64,000 bases of DNA. Origin: Alligator mississippiensis. Lineage: Eukaryota > Chordata > Crocodylia > Alligatoridae. Position 1 is the stretch's first letter, and each line of letters opens with the position of its first letter. The translations under genes and the position numbers were made by a program. The notes under the pieces are model-generated. The model was not told the origin of the DNA. It ran no database searches and saw nothing but the letters and a program-made list of their open reading frames with translations. The stretch lies in contig NC_081827.1 in NCBI RefSeq assembly GCF_030867095.1, forward strand, positions 24,309,001 to 24,373,000, given 5' to 3'. This document shows positions 1 through 10,849 of this stretch, in pieces.

Positions 1-59
1 GGCCAGGAGGGCAGTTCCCTGCCAGCAGCCAGGGGTGGAAGGAGCTCTACCTGAGCAAG

Positions 60-530
60 CTGAGAGGTGAGGCCTGACTGCAGGTACAGCCCTGAGCCTG
101 GTAAAGGATGGAGCATCCCTGGGCTGTTTGAGCAATGTTGTTATAGCTGGGAGGTTTTAGTTTATGTTATAACCGAGGGGCTTGTGTTTTGTTTACTGTT
201 TAAAACTGGTGGTTTGGGTGAGGCTATTAGGGGAAGGAGGAGGCCTCATAGGGGACCCACAGCAGTGTGGGGACCCTAGCACCAGTGAGGGTGCAGCATT
301 TGGGGTGCACAGATCCCAGCCCCAGAGAGGGGGCAGTTGAGAAGCCCCAGTGTGGGTGTGGTGTGCCCCAGAGAAGGGGGCAGCCTTGGAGAAGCCCCAG
401 AGAAGGGGGCAGGGTGAGACCAGGGCCGTGGAGAGCCCGCGTGCCAGAGAAGGCGCAGAGTGAGACCAGGGCAGCGGAGAGCCTGAGCACCACAGAGGGT
501 GCAGAGCAAAATACGGCTGCACAGGGCCCA
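60..530. repeat. GC-rich imperfect repeat block
   Basis: Variants of CCCCAGAGAAGGGGGCAG and of GTGAGACCAGGGC-GCGGAGAGCC recur between 300 and 530, giving open frames in several phases on both strands. This looks like an old minisatellite or the GC-rich part of an unrecognised mobile element. No coding function is claimed. Confidence 0.5.
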
Positions 531-879
531 GAGAGGACAAAAGGGCCAAATTATAACAAGATCCTAACCAAACAACATCAATTCCATCTGCAAGGCTTGG
601 GGTGTGGTAAAGGGATGGTTGGAGCCACGCATAGCCCATAAGGCTAGGGTGCCCCTGAAGCACCCATTGCAAAGTGGGACCCACAAGGGGTCTGGGAGTC
701 CACGGGGTCAGATATTACAACAAACCGTGCCCAAGAGGATGTAAGGAAGCCTCCCATATATTTATTCTCCATCAAAGATGTGGCGGGCGAGAAGTGAGGG
801 TGCCCTTCAGGCCAACTGGGCATGGGAAGGGGGCCTTGGGGAGATCACGGCCATCCTGCAGGACCCCGTGCTGTGACAA

Positions 880-3200
880 ATGGTAATTAATTCTTCTACC
901 TTTTGAATTATCGCATGCCCCTGAATTCCAAGGGCACTTCTTCCACTGCTCCAAATTGCAAGAGGGAACCCTCTACTTGCTTTACTATCTTCTTGTAAGA
1001 AGAATCCCTAAAAAAGGAACAGGCAGGATGGAACTGGAATTGAACAACATAACGCTTGTTTACATTCTCCAGGACTCATTTATCTGGGGAGATTCAAGAC
1101 CAGGCTACTTAGAAATGGCTGCCCTTACAGAGTTGAAATGAAAAGATCCTTGGGCAGTTTCAATACTGCCCTGAAAATCAACTCTTGAAGAAAGCCCCAG
1201 AAGGAAAAAGCAAAGATTTTTTGCCTCTAGTAGAACAGCTGCTTTTTCTTGAAAGCTGAGATCCTCTGAGCCAGACAGTAGCATTACAGGAATGCTGCTT
1301 GCAGGAGTGACAACCTGGCTTCCTTTTTTTGGAGTTAAAACACAAGGAGCCAAAGAACAGAGTTTCCATAGAATCCTCTAGGGAAAGAGTGCTTCATCTT
1401 TCCTAGAATTAAAAAGGTCACTGTCCTCCAAGGGAAGGTCCTCAATTATTGTTTGGACCTCGCTGAAGACCCCAAAGGCCTTCTTCATTTGTTCCCCTAT
1501 TACAGGGGTTTTTAACCCTTTTAAAGGAGTGTACCCCTTCTGGGTACACTTCTGGCAGAGCAGGGGGGTTGCAGCAGCTGGATGCAGAGTGGGGAGAGCA
1601 GAGCCCAGGCACAGAGCAGGGGGGACTTGCACACGGTTGTGGTGCGGTGTGGTAGATGGCAGCAGCAGCCGCCATGTGCAAGCTCTCCCCACCTCCCCCC
1701 TGACATCTGGCTAATTGGGCAGCACCTGTGTAGCCCGCAGACGGGAGCTGCTGCCCTCATTTTTCCCCCCCCCCCCCCCCCCCCGGCCCTGCTTCTGGGA
1801 TGCAGTGCTCTGTCCCCACCTGCCCATACATACCCCCCAGCACCTAGCCCCTTTCCAAGTACACCTGGGCCTATGCATACCCCTGGTTGACAACCCCTGC
1901 TCTATTACAACGACCATCAATTCCTTCAAATTCTTTTGGCAGGCTGTTCATAGATTGAGACAACTTATCCCAGTTCAAGTATTCATACTTGAATTATCAG
2001 GTCATTCTCCTGGGCATCAGTGCATGCTACTTGAAGTATTAACTACTATGGAAGTTAAACCCTCTCTCTGGTTATGGATTTTGAAGGTCCCTACTGTTTA
2101 GACTCTTAGTTGGGCAGTAGCCCTAAACGCAAACAAGTAGGAAATAAAAAAAATATTGTAGTCCTGGATGGTACCAGGTATCTCCTGTGAAATCATTCAG
2201 ATGTGGCTGGAGTAAATGATGGAATATGCCACAGGTCTTCTGCAGGCTGCAACACTTATTTATTTATAGATATGTTGAGCCTGCTGGATATAGAAAAATA
2301 TAAAATGTCCAGGGTTCTATGTGGTGTTCCTATGTGATGTACTATTTATAATGGTACATCTCGGGTCCCGGCCACTGTCTTAATGTGGCCTCAGGATATG
2401 TTCAAGTCCTTCACAGAAGTAGACATAGTGGGGCTTCGCTGCCCCATCTGAGATGAATGACAAGATCACACCAAACTGTTCTTTTTTCTACAGTAGTTAA
2501 AATGAGTAAGAGATCCACTCTTTGGTTTTTTTACATTTTTTTTCCAGTAGAAGGGTTGTGACAGAGTGCCTCATCTCAAAGGGGGATAGGTTGGTACTAA
2601 AGATACTTGCTTAGCTTGTACTGATGGCTCAGTAATCAGTGGCTTGGATATTACCACTCAGCCTCACTAGGACAAGTAACTTCAATTCCAGGTCCAGAGT
2701 GAAATCAATTGATATAAATGTTTTGAGTACCAAAATAACCATTACAGAGTTATTATGTACCAAGGAATGTGATTCCAAAATGACTCATAATACCTAGGGG
2801 CCTGGGACCAGGTGACTTACTAATGAAGCTATACCCAGTGCCAAGACTGGCATCAAAGAGTACATGCCAAGGAAGATTTGATCCATAAATTTGAAGGATA
2901 CTATTAATATTTACACTAATTGGTATCATGGGACCAGGCTTTTGGCCTTTAGGAGGTTGAGCCCAAGACAAGCCAGAAGTCTGATATTTCTTGTGTCCTG
3001 ACTAATCAGGCACCAGAGAAAGTAACTCATTTATTCCTGCTGTGGTGCTCTTCTGCCCCAGTCAGCTATTGATATTGAAATAATGGTGGATGTTTAGAGA
3101 TTCTTCCAAATGATCAAATCAGAGACTTACCAGGGCAGTAATGAAGACCTAGTGACAGAAGCCTAAATTTGACCTTCCCACTTGGTGTCTAAGGAGGCTT
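880..3200 (-). mobile_element. Decayed retroelement, possibly DIRS-like
   Basis: Minus-strand pieces read like retroelement protein remnants. Examples are EVQTIIEDLPLEDSDLF near 1400, which resembles a gag-like motif of vertebrate DIRS elements as I remember it, and LLQFGAVEEVPLEFRG near 930, which resembles the region before a reverse-transcriptase core. A further open stretch at 2753-2971 is unassigned. The element is broken many times over and old, and is interrupted by a hAT element at 1503-1899. Family assignment is tentative. Confidence 0.35.
1503..1899. mobile_element. hAT (Buster-type) element, 397 bp
   Basis: Terminal inverted repeats are CAGGGGTTTTTAACCC at the left and the complement of CAGGGGTTGTCAACC at the right. 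Flanking 8-bp duplications are CCCTATTA (1495-1502) and CTCTATTA (1900-1907), one mismatch. It has no coding capacity. A C20 run lies at 1765-1784. It belongs to the same family as the copy at 32305-32639. Confidence 0.85.
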
Positions 3201-3375
3201 GCATGGAGTTCTCAGGAAGAAAAAGCTATAGGCAGTCTTGTCTAGTATTTTAAGTTTGCTTAGAAAAAGTGAGATGTATGGGGCATGGCCCAGAAATACA
3301 TTCCTTTCCTAGCCAGATTCAGCACCAAAAATGTCCCCAACTGGCAGTGAAGCTTCATACAAGGAACAAATCTTG

Positions 3376-3639
3376 GGGTGCCTATACACATGCTCGAGGG
3401 TGGGGAGAGGGGCATTTTAATTAGAGCAGCTCTTAGGTGCCACTCTAATTAAAACAGCTACACAATCTCATGTATTTAGTGTTTGGCAAGCTTTAGTTAA
3501 AGTGCCCCCACTGCCATTTTGAAACAGAGGGACACTAAATACATGAGACACTGCAGCACTCCGGAGCATTCTGATTAGAATGGTAGTCTACACCAAAACG
3601 CTCTAATCAGAACACGTTGGAGCACATGTAAAAATGCCC
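3376..3639. mobile_element. MITE with 3-bp target duplication, 264 bp
   Basis: The left end GGGTGCCTATACACATG is an inverted match to the right end CATGTAAAAATGCCC. Both are flanked by TTG. Inner inverted segments (TTTAGTTAAAGTG, CTAATTAAAACAG) suggest a foldback structure. Related copies lie at 46860-48178 and 63169-63357. It is non-coding. The 3-bp duplication suggests a PIF/Harbinger-like origin. Confidence 0.7.
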
Positions 3640-4430
3640 TTGAATCCTGGTAACTTAACTTCTGACCTATTGTTGGAACCCCTGTGTAAGAGTAAGTGTG
3701 TAGCCTAAACTGAAAATAATCTAAAAAGACATTCTAATTTTAATCTTTAACCTACAAGACTTAACCACCTAACTAAAGTAGTAAAGCTACCAACTAAACA
3801 AATACAGTGTACAAAGAAAGTGGACACTTTGAAAGTTTTATTTTGCTGCCCTTTCTCTGGTAAAACAGAAATTGGGATTGAGAAAAGGCTTAAAATGGTA
3901 AGAAGTCACATTGACTACAGTGAGACTATTCCCAGGTGCAACTAAAGCCACACAAGGCTCGATCCAGATCAGTAAACTAGGTACCAAAATGGGATTGAAA
4001 TTTAAGTACCAAGTCACAAAAAGTGCCCAGAATATCCCCATTCCAGCACACACAACCCCTAACTTCATTCAATATCTACATTTTAGACTGTGACAATGCC
4101 TAATCTGAGCAGCTAGACAGCTCTCAAGAGAGCCCAATCCTGTAGGAGTGCTCAGAGAACTGAACAGAATTTAGCTTTGTACAGCAATGTCACTTTCCCT
4201 TCAAAAATGGGTAAAGGAAAAGCTCCTACCCACTTATGTTTTTGGATTGTATACAGCAGGGACAGATTAGAACTTGTAAAATGAGGGACAGAGATCACTT
4301 TTTTCCCTAAGAGGATCCCTTATGGATAACTGAGCAGAGAGTCTATTTCTTAGTGTAAACCAATGATCCAGTCCTTTTCCTTCAACTTTTCCTCAGATAA
4401 AGATCCAATTATACACATTTTTTTACTAAC

Positions 4431-4568
4431 CTGTAATAATGTTCTTTCTGGTAAATTTGACTTTTCATAGTTGACTATTCTTGAGGTTGCTGTTTTCTCT
4501 TTGATTAGTTCTAAAGAGAAACAATGATGTAAATCAAAAGATTCTTCCTGGTCTTCCTTTTCCAATTG
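4431..4568 (-). CDS. FBXL13: FBXL13 exon 7 (residues 203-248), start of the F-box
   Basis: The acceptor is an (AAAT)n-derived T-rich tract ending TTTGCAG. The exon encodes QLEKEDQEESFDLHH and then SNLPERTLLQ, ending in phase 0 before donor GTTAGT. LPER-LLQ is the first helix of the F-box, which binds SKP1. The next exon should begin with residues like IFFYLSLKD but was not found in the remaining 4.4 kb, so it lies beyond the left edge. The stretch before the F-box is acidic and poorly conserved, as in other species. Confidence 0.92.
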
Positions 4569-6132
4569 CTGCAAATAAATAAATAAATAAAATTTTAAAA
4601 AGGAAAAAAGCCAGACACATCTATTACATTGGAGAACTATCCTCATCCAATTTGTAATTTCAACCTGCCATATAAATTTATTAAATTCTGAGATACTTTA
4701 AATTAGTATTTTAGTAGCAATTATATTAATTTAATTTGAAAGACTTTTTCAAATTTATCATCATCACCACCAATGCATCTGAGAAACCTGCACATATGTT
4801 GAATTATACTATGTAAAGCCATCTGATACAGTGTCACTTGACTAAATTATCAGAGTGCTTGAAACAACTGAAGTAAATCCACTGTGGGTAGAATGGATAC
4901 TTTACAAATGCATTCTACTGGGAATACAATGGTAAAAAATATAAGACACAGTAAGAATACAGTGTGAGATTTTCCAAGGTCACCTAATTTCTTTATTATA
5001 TCCCTGTTAACAATGCTGAGGCATAAAAGGAAAGTCTATGTAATGATTACAGCGATTACTACCATATTTACTTGCAGACTACATGCACATTTTCCCCAAA
5101 AGTAGCAATCCAAAATAGAGATGCACGTTTTAAACCAGGAAGCTGACTTCTGCACTGGAAGGGAGGCATGTGGACACTGTGCTGCCTTCCCTTCCCTGCC
5201 ACATGGAAGAGGGGCAGTCATTCACTCGAGTCAGGTCACTCACTGTCTTCTTGCAAACTCCACAGCTCAAGTTTTAATCCTCTCACAGCAATGCTGAACT
5301 GGAAACAGCTTTTGGTTGAATAGCCAATTCAGTAACAGCTATGACAGGGTTAAAGCTTGAGTTGCACAGCTGGCAAGAAGAAAGTGAATGATGCATGCAC
5401 CTAAGAGCATTCAGACATGGTGAGCCCAAGAAAAAATATGAAGATCATTCAGGGTAAACATGAGGGAGTATCTTAAGAAGGAACTGTCCTATTTTTATAG
5501 GGAATAAAAACTCATTATGAGATTAAAAAATATCAAGTGTTGAATGTAATAAGTATTTTGGAGTTCTTTAAAAGGAAAAGGTTTCTGATGGAAAAAGGAA
5601 GGAATATAAAAGAAAAGAGTGAGTTATTCAACTTATCAGTACAGTAGTCAGCTGCAGTAGTAAATTGGACAATGACTGATCTAAGCAAGTTGGCTAGGAA
5701 AACTTGGAGGAAATAAGCATTGTGTAGTGTAATGAAAAGAATTCGTATATAGAAAGGTTATATATTGACAAAAAGAATGGAAGAAAAGGGCAGAGGGCCT
5801 TGAAGGATACGTGGAACATGAGCATGTAAGGTAGCAAAAGAGAGACCGAAAACAACATTTTAAATGTGCATGAAGAATAAGTTTCTTATAAGTCACTGGG
5901 CAGAAAATGAGAGCTATATAAACAGAAGTAGAGAAAAAAAGAACTGCAAGAAGTTTTGTTTGTTTAAAGAAATACTCATTAAAAGACTATGGAAAATTCA
6001 ATCTTCCTTTGGCTCCTTCAAAAGAAGGACTGAAAATGGAAACTATTCCTCTAATTTGGGCCACAGAAGGACAAGCCTTTAAGCACAAGCTATGTTAAAA
6101 CAATGATGGATCAGAGATAAATCTAGACATTA

Positions 6133-7107
6133 TGGCTAGGGAAGTTCAGTGTACCTTAACCGCTTTCCGAATGGCTGAAACTGGTTTAAGATAAACCTGG
6201 CTGGTTTATCAGACTTAACTGATAAAGATCAAACCAGTCTATGGAATTTCTGTCCCAGATCCCCTCCTGGTTCAATTAATTCACAGTCCCCCAGCATCCC
6301 AGGATGCTTTGCAGCCCTGGACTGTTCTGTCTGCCTGCAGAACAGCAGGGTCTGACCCATCCCTCTGCTCCCTAGCCGGAGCACTATCACTCTTCTGGCT
6401 GGCTGGGTGTAAACCCACCCTTCTGGCCCAGCAATTGACCCCCAGCCAAGTGCAGCCCAGTGTGGCAGGGAGGGGGGAAGGGGGTTTGACTCAACCCTAG
6501 GGAGCCAGGAGCCAAGCTGGAGTTCCCCAGCTATGTCCCTTCCTCAGGTTCCAAGCTGGCTGGGGGGGAAAGCCCACAGTGGGGGCTAGAAGCTGGGATC
6601 CAGGCTGGAGTCCTCCTAGCCATGTGGGCCAGCTGTGGGGGTGGGGGGGCAGGCATGGCTGGGGAACTCTAGCCCCAGTCCTGGCTCCCAGCTCGGAGGT
6701 GGAGCCAAGACTCTGCTCAGGCTTCCCTCCCCTCAACCAGCCCAGAGGCTGAGGAGGGGGCATGGCTGGGGGACTCCAACCCTGCTCCTGGCTCTGGGGG
6801 GCTTCTGGCTTCGCAGGGCAGAACCAAATCTGTGTAGACTTCCATCCCCCTCTCAGCTGGCCTGGAGGCTGAGGAAGGGACAAGGCTGGGAGAATCACCC
6901 AGTGACTGCAGTGCACAGCAGGTTGGGAGGTGTGCTCTATTGCCCCCCAGCTACTGGTATGGGCCACTGCAGGGGTCTGGCTGCCTTTCTTGTTTGAAAA
7001 GTGAACGTCAATTCACTTGCTTATCAGTTCAATCTACACAGTTTAGAGAAACCGGCAAAGATTGAATTGATTCAGCCTCAGACTGTTTGACTGTCCGCAC
7101 TTAGCCT
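6133..7107. mobile_element. TIR element of the GGCTAAGT family, copy 1
   Basis: The left end reads GGCTAGGGAAGTTCAGTG. The complement of the right end reads GGCTAAGTGCGGACAG, an imperfect inverted repeat. Close inside is GCTGAAACTGGTTTAAGATA, also present in the copy at 29196-29980. The core (6300-6970) is GC-rich with imperfect repeats, so its open frames are not genes. It is related to the element at 36983-38108. The target duplication is not clear. Confidence 0.6.
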
Positions 7108-7823
7108 ATAAATGCATGTACCAAGTTGGGCAGAAATAGTAAAGTATGGCATAACAACAGTAGTAGTATTGCACACTTGGCTCCTTGCAAGAAGTGTGAA
7201 GTACAAATACAAGAAAAGCAGTGACATTACAAACCAAACAAAAGTATAGAGAATGCATATAAAAAATATGATGGGATTTTTCAGTTGTTACTGGTGATGG
7301 AGCATATGCTAACAGATCAGGATGTGACTGTCATAAATAAAAAGGAGAACAAGTTATTCATTATGAACTTCTTGTGTCCATTAGACTAGAATGTGCAACT
7401 GAAAGTGCAAAAGACTGACTGACAATTGTGATCTGTTACAACAAAAAATGAAAAAAAAATCAGGTCATGAAAAACGTAAGCATAATACCATTTGCCCCAT
7501 TAGCTGGGAGCCCGGTCCCCAGCTCTGTCATGGGGGACATATGCTGCACCCCTGCAGCTGGGAGCCCTGGCAGTGTTTGGATCTTGGGCTCTCAGCCACA
7601 AAAGCAAAGATTGCCAGTGCAGGGGGAGCTCTCAGCTTGGAGGCATAATTGTTGGGATTGCACATTAGATCCCACTGCACCCTCTTTTTAATGTCTGTCA
7701 GGGGCCTATAATTCAAGACAACTGCTCTCCAATACAGAAAGAGGCTTCATGGATCCTCCATACTCTTAAAAAGTGCTGTCAGAAAAAGGCTTGTGGCTAA
7801 GGCACCTAGGAAATCATCTAACG

Positions 7824-8054
7824 CAGTGGTTTTCAACCTGTGGTCTGCAGACCCCTAGGGAAAGATAACTAGGGGGAAGATGGGGAATCTTTCCCCCAGT
7901 CATCTAGAGGAAAGATTACTATGATCAAAAGTAGGTGAATAACCACACTTACAATTCAAAGGGGATCACACCTCCATCTGAAGTTTCCAAAGGGGTCTGC
8001 ACCTCCATTTGAAATTTTTATGGGTCCGCAAATAAAAGAGATTAAAAAATACTG
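7824..8054. mobile_element. hAT (Buster-type) element, 231 bp
   Basis: The left end is CAGTGGTTTTCAACC and the complement of the right end is CAGTATTTTTTAATC. Flanking 8-bp duplications are ATCTAACG (7816-7823) and ATCTAATG (8055-8062). Its interior (AATTCAAAGGGG-, TTTCCAAAGGGGTCTGCACC) is shared with the interrupted copy at 32648-34521. Confidence 0.88.
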
Positions 8055-8879
8055 ATCTAATGTAGCAATTTCCCCTATGAATTCCCCATTAATAAGGCTT
8101 CAGTGGACAATTAAAGATGTCCTCATTTGATTCCTGCTGTGTCAATATTACAGTGTTTATTCATGTTTAAATAAGATGGCCAAGAGTCATGTTAGCTGGC
8201 AGGATGGTGACCACAAGTTAGCTATGTAGAGTGGGACAAACCAACATCAGCATTGTGTTATGATTTAATTTTTGTTAACTGACATAGCACTTGAACGTGA
8301 TTTTTGCAGACTACAATGACTGTTAAGTCCTGGTCAGCATCATGTTGGCTAAAGTTTCTAAAGATCATGTTACAGGAATGTACTGTAATGCTAACAAACA
8401 TCTAGAATGCAGTGACAGAAACACTGCCAGCTTGTAAAGCAAAATGGATTTTTTTATGGCATAAACAGGTGCCCTTGACATGTCCCTGCACCAGTTAGCT
8501 TAAACTAGTCCACGTAGTTGAATAAAATATTAAATTCCCCTTTCTAATTACAACTGAAAAGCACAGTCCTGATGGAAACATTTCTTGTATGTTTATATCA
8601 CTGAAACAATGGAAGGAACTCAGGATGTATTTTTAGAGACATGCAAGTCTAAGAGGAAAGTTTTTAAACACTATGATTTCATGGTTAAATAGGAGTAAGC
8701 ATTGGCACAGAGTGCATTTTCAAATCACTGTCAAATAAGTACTAAAAACCAATAACACAATAAAACACCTCATTTAAATTTTATTCATAGGGTTGCTTTC
8801 TTACAGCAGCTTCAGTTCATAGAGATACTCTTTAATCATTCAACATTTATATTATATCATATTATATTATATAACATAC

Positions 8880-8989
8880 CTCAAAGTAAGCTTTTGTTTT
8901 TGCGGAACTTTGCGCTTCTGCATGCCATGCCTTTAAGATAATTCTGAGCAACTTAACATTAAAGACCCATTGTATTTTCCTGACTGCCA
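8880..8989 (-). CDS. FBXL13: FBXL13 exon 6 (residues 166-202)
   Basis: The acceptor is TTTTTTTCTCCAG, and the first bases TG complete a leucine codon. The exon encodes AVRKIQWVFNVKLLRIILKAWHAEAQ and ends KAYFE in phase 0 before donor GTATGT. It matches the remembered human segment around HKLTIILTKWRNTARHKSKK: a helix ending in a tryptophan followed by a basic/polar stretch. It is 110 nt with no in-frame stop. Confidence 0.9.
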
Positions 8990-10694
8990 CTGGAGAAAAA
9001 AATTGTTGCTTATAAAAACTATGAAAGCAAAGAACCTACAAATCAATGAATCTGTCAGTTAAATACATTATTAAATGGTTGTCTATAGAATTTCATTTCT
9101 ACAGATTCAACTATATATTTCTTACAATTTAAATCAATTGTATCATTCTCACTGTGGTATTGGATCATTTAAAAATATTCAATAAGATTCCAAGTTAACA
9201 GTCAAAACACAACCATAATACTTTTCTTTAACATAACTATGCAGAAGACTTGATTAATCTGCAAATTAGATTGACTAAAATCAGTAAATTACCAACCTTG
9301 AAGCAGAAAGTTTGAAAAACTGTTAAAGTGAAAAAAAGGAACACCTGGCTCCATGAACTAGAACAAAACATAACTCACTCACTCACTCACATTTAATGAT
9401 TCCCATGCAGACTCAAAGGAAAGGGAGGTTTGGCAGGGGGGGTGGGGAGGAGAAGAGGGGAAATCAGTTCTTAAAAGTATTTTCTTTTTTTTTTCAATGT
9501 AGGCTTTAATTTAATTCCTATTAACAGAGTTTTTATTTTCCTATATATATTATGCGTGTGTGTGTGTACATACATATACACACATACAACAGTTCCTGGT
9601 CCAGGATACCTGATCTTAACTTTTACCTTAAAAAGGCCAGTTTTATTAACCTGAACTAGTTCTAAAATGGAAATAGTTTGGGAAGACTTACTGAACTATG
9701 AGTTACAGGAACAGTAAGTACCCTGATACACTCTGTCTGCATGTCATCATGATTACACATTAATGTATTTCTTGAAAGGCAGCACTTAATGTTCAACAAA
9801 GATTCCTATAACTCTTACACTTAGTTTATACACAGCTTGTTATCTCACCATTTACTTTATATTTCGCAATGGATTTCAAAGCATTGCCACGCTTACATTC
9901 CAGAAAACACCATACAAACATACAACAACCAACTTCTAATCTTTGGTTTATATCACTAATGACTAACGTTTTACTTTAGCTAGGAGCAAAACTGGGCATT
10001 TTATTCCCAAACCTAAATACTCATAGTTACATAAGTCAAGTCAACTCACTGAAATCAATAGATAAAGCATATTCACACTAGAAAAGGTTACAATTGTAAA
10101 TTTTTGTATTTTAGGTATACTCTAAAACATGATCAAGCTGAATTTACATCAACATATTTACAAACAAACTAAAAACTGTGTTAAAAGCAGCATATGGAAC
10201 AATTTAAGACCCTTAAAATAGTTTAACTGATCTTAGGCCCAAAAGAATTTTTTTAAATGTTTATAAAAAATTCAATGACTTTTTAAAAGTCACAAAGATA
10301 GAAAATAGCTGATTATAAATTAAACAAGCTTTGCAATCAGAATGTTGATGTCACTCTTTAAATGCAGTTTTTCTATTGCTCCCACTAAATCTTGGAATTA
10401 TATCCCTAAGAAATAACAAGCTCATGCCTCTTCCATTAAACTTAGAAATCTAAGAAAACATATTTTACACAAAAAACCCTCTCTACTGTGAAATATGCAC
10501 CACCAAATTCAGTCCATTGAAAATATTACTTGAATATTTAAAGTAATCTGGAACCCAGTGAGTATTGTTAAGATACTACTGAGTTTCATGCATGAAAAAA
10601 TTTAAAATCATATAGCTTCTCAGTTACCCAAAAATTAAATTTTTACTGTACACAAGTCCTATTTCTGTTTATGCAAAGCAGCCTGTAGACTTAC
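8990..10694 (-). other. FBXL13 intron 5
   Basis: AT-rich sequence with only simple repeats: (ACTC)n near 9373-9390 and an imperfect TG/TACA run near 9545-9590. No mobile element or RNA gene recognised. Confidence 0.6.
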
Positions 10695-10849
10695 ATGCCA
10701 TTTGTTCCTTGTGAAACCGAACCCAACCACTCCATTTCTGTACAATAACTTTTATTATTCTGGAGTTATAGTGAACTGCTGCAAGAGCCATGTTCTGCTC
10801 TGCATCTCTTCTAGCTTCTTTTTTCAAAAGACAATACTGCATCCATGCT
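10695..10849 (-). CDS. FBXL13: FBXL13 exon 5 (residues 114-166)
   Basis: The acceptor is AAATTGCAG. The 155-nt exon encodes WMQYCLLKKEARRDAEQ, then MALAAVHYNSRI, then WSGWVRFHKEQMA, and ends with T before donor GTAAGT. Spaced tryptophans and basic residues in predicted helices (KVIVQKW-x-x-W) resemble the N-terminal helical repeats of FBXL13 orthologues (human FHHWHSYMEDQ region). The split codon T+TG continues into exon 6. The exon is too broken up by intron sequence to stand out as a long open frame. Confidence 0.9.

Larger units (their letters stand above)
1..4430 (-). other. FBXL13 intron 7 (partial)
   Basis: From the left edge it holds a GC-rich repeated stretch (about 60-530), a decayed retroelement on the minus strand (about 880-3200), a hAT element (1503-1899) and a MITE (3376-3639). 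Nothing is recognised in 3640-4430. The next FBXL13 exon is not found here. Confidence 0.6.
4569..8879 (-). other. FBXL13 intron 6
   Basis: AT-rich unique-looking intron at 4569-6130, a TIR element with GC-rich core (6133-7107), a GC-rich patch at 7495-7650 of unknown origin, and a hAT element (7824-8054). Nothing further is recognised in 8063-8879. Confidence 0.6.

Noticed and set aside
3838-4068. 76-residue minus-strand open frame near FBXL13 exon 7
   Set aside because: It does not continue the FBXL13 frame, lacks F-box likeness and has no supporting splice sites.
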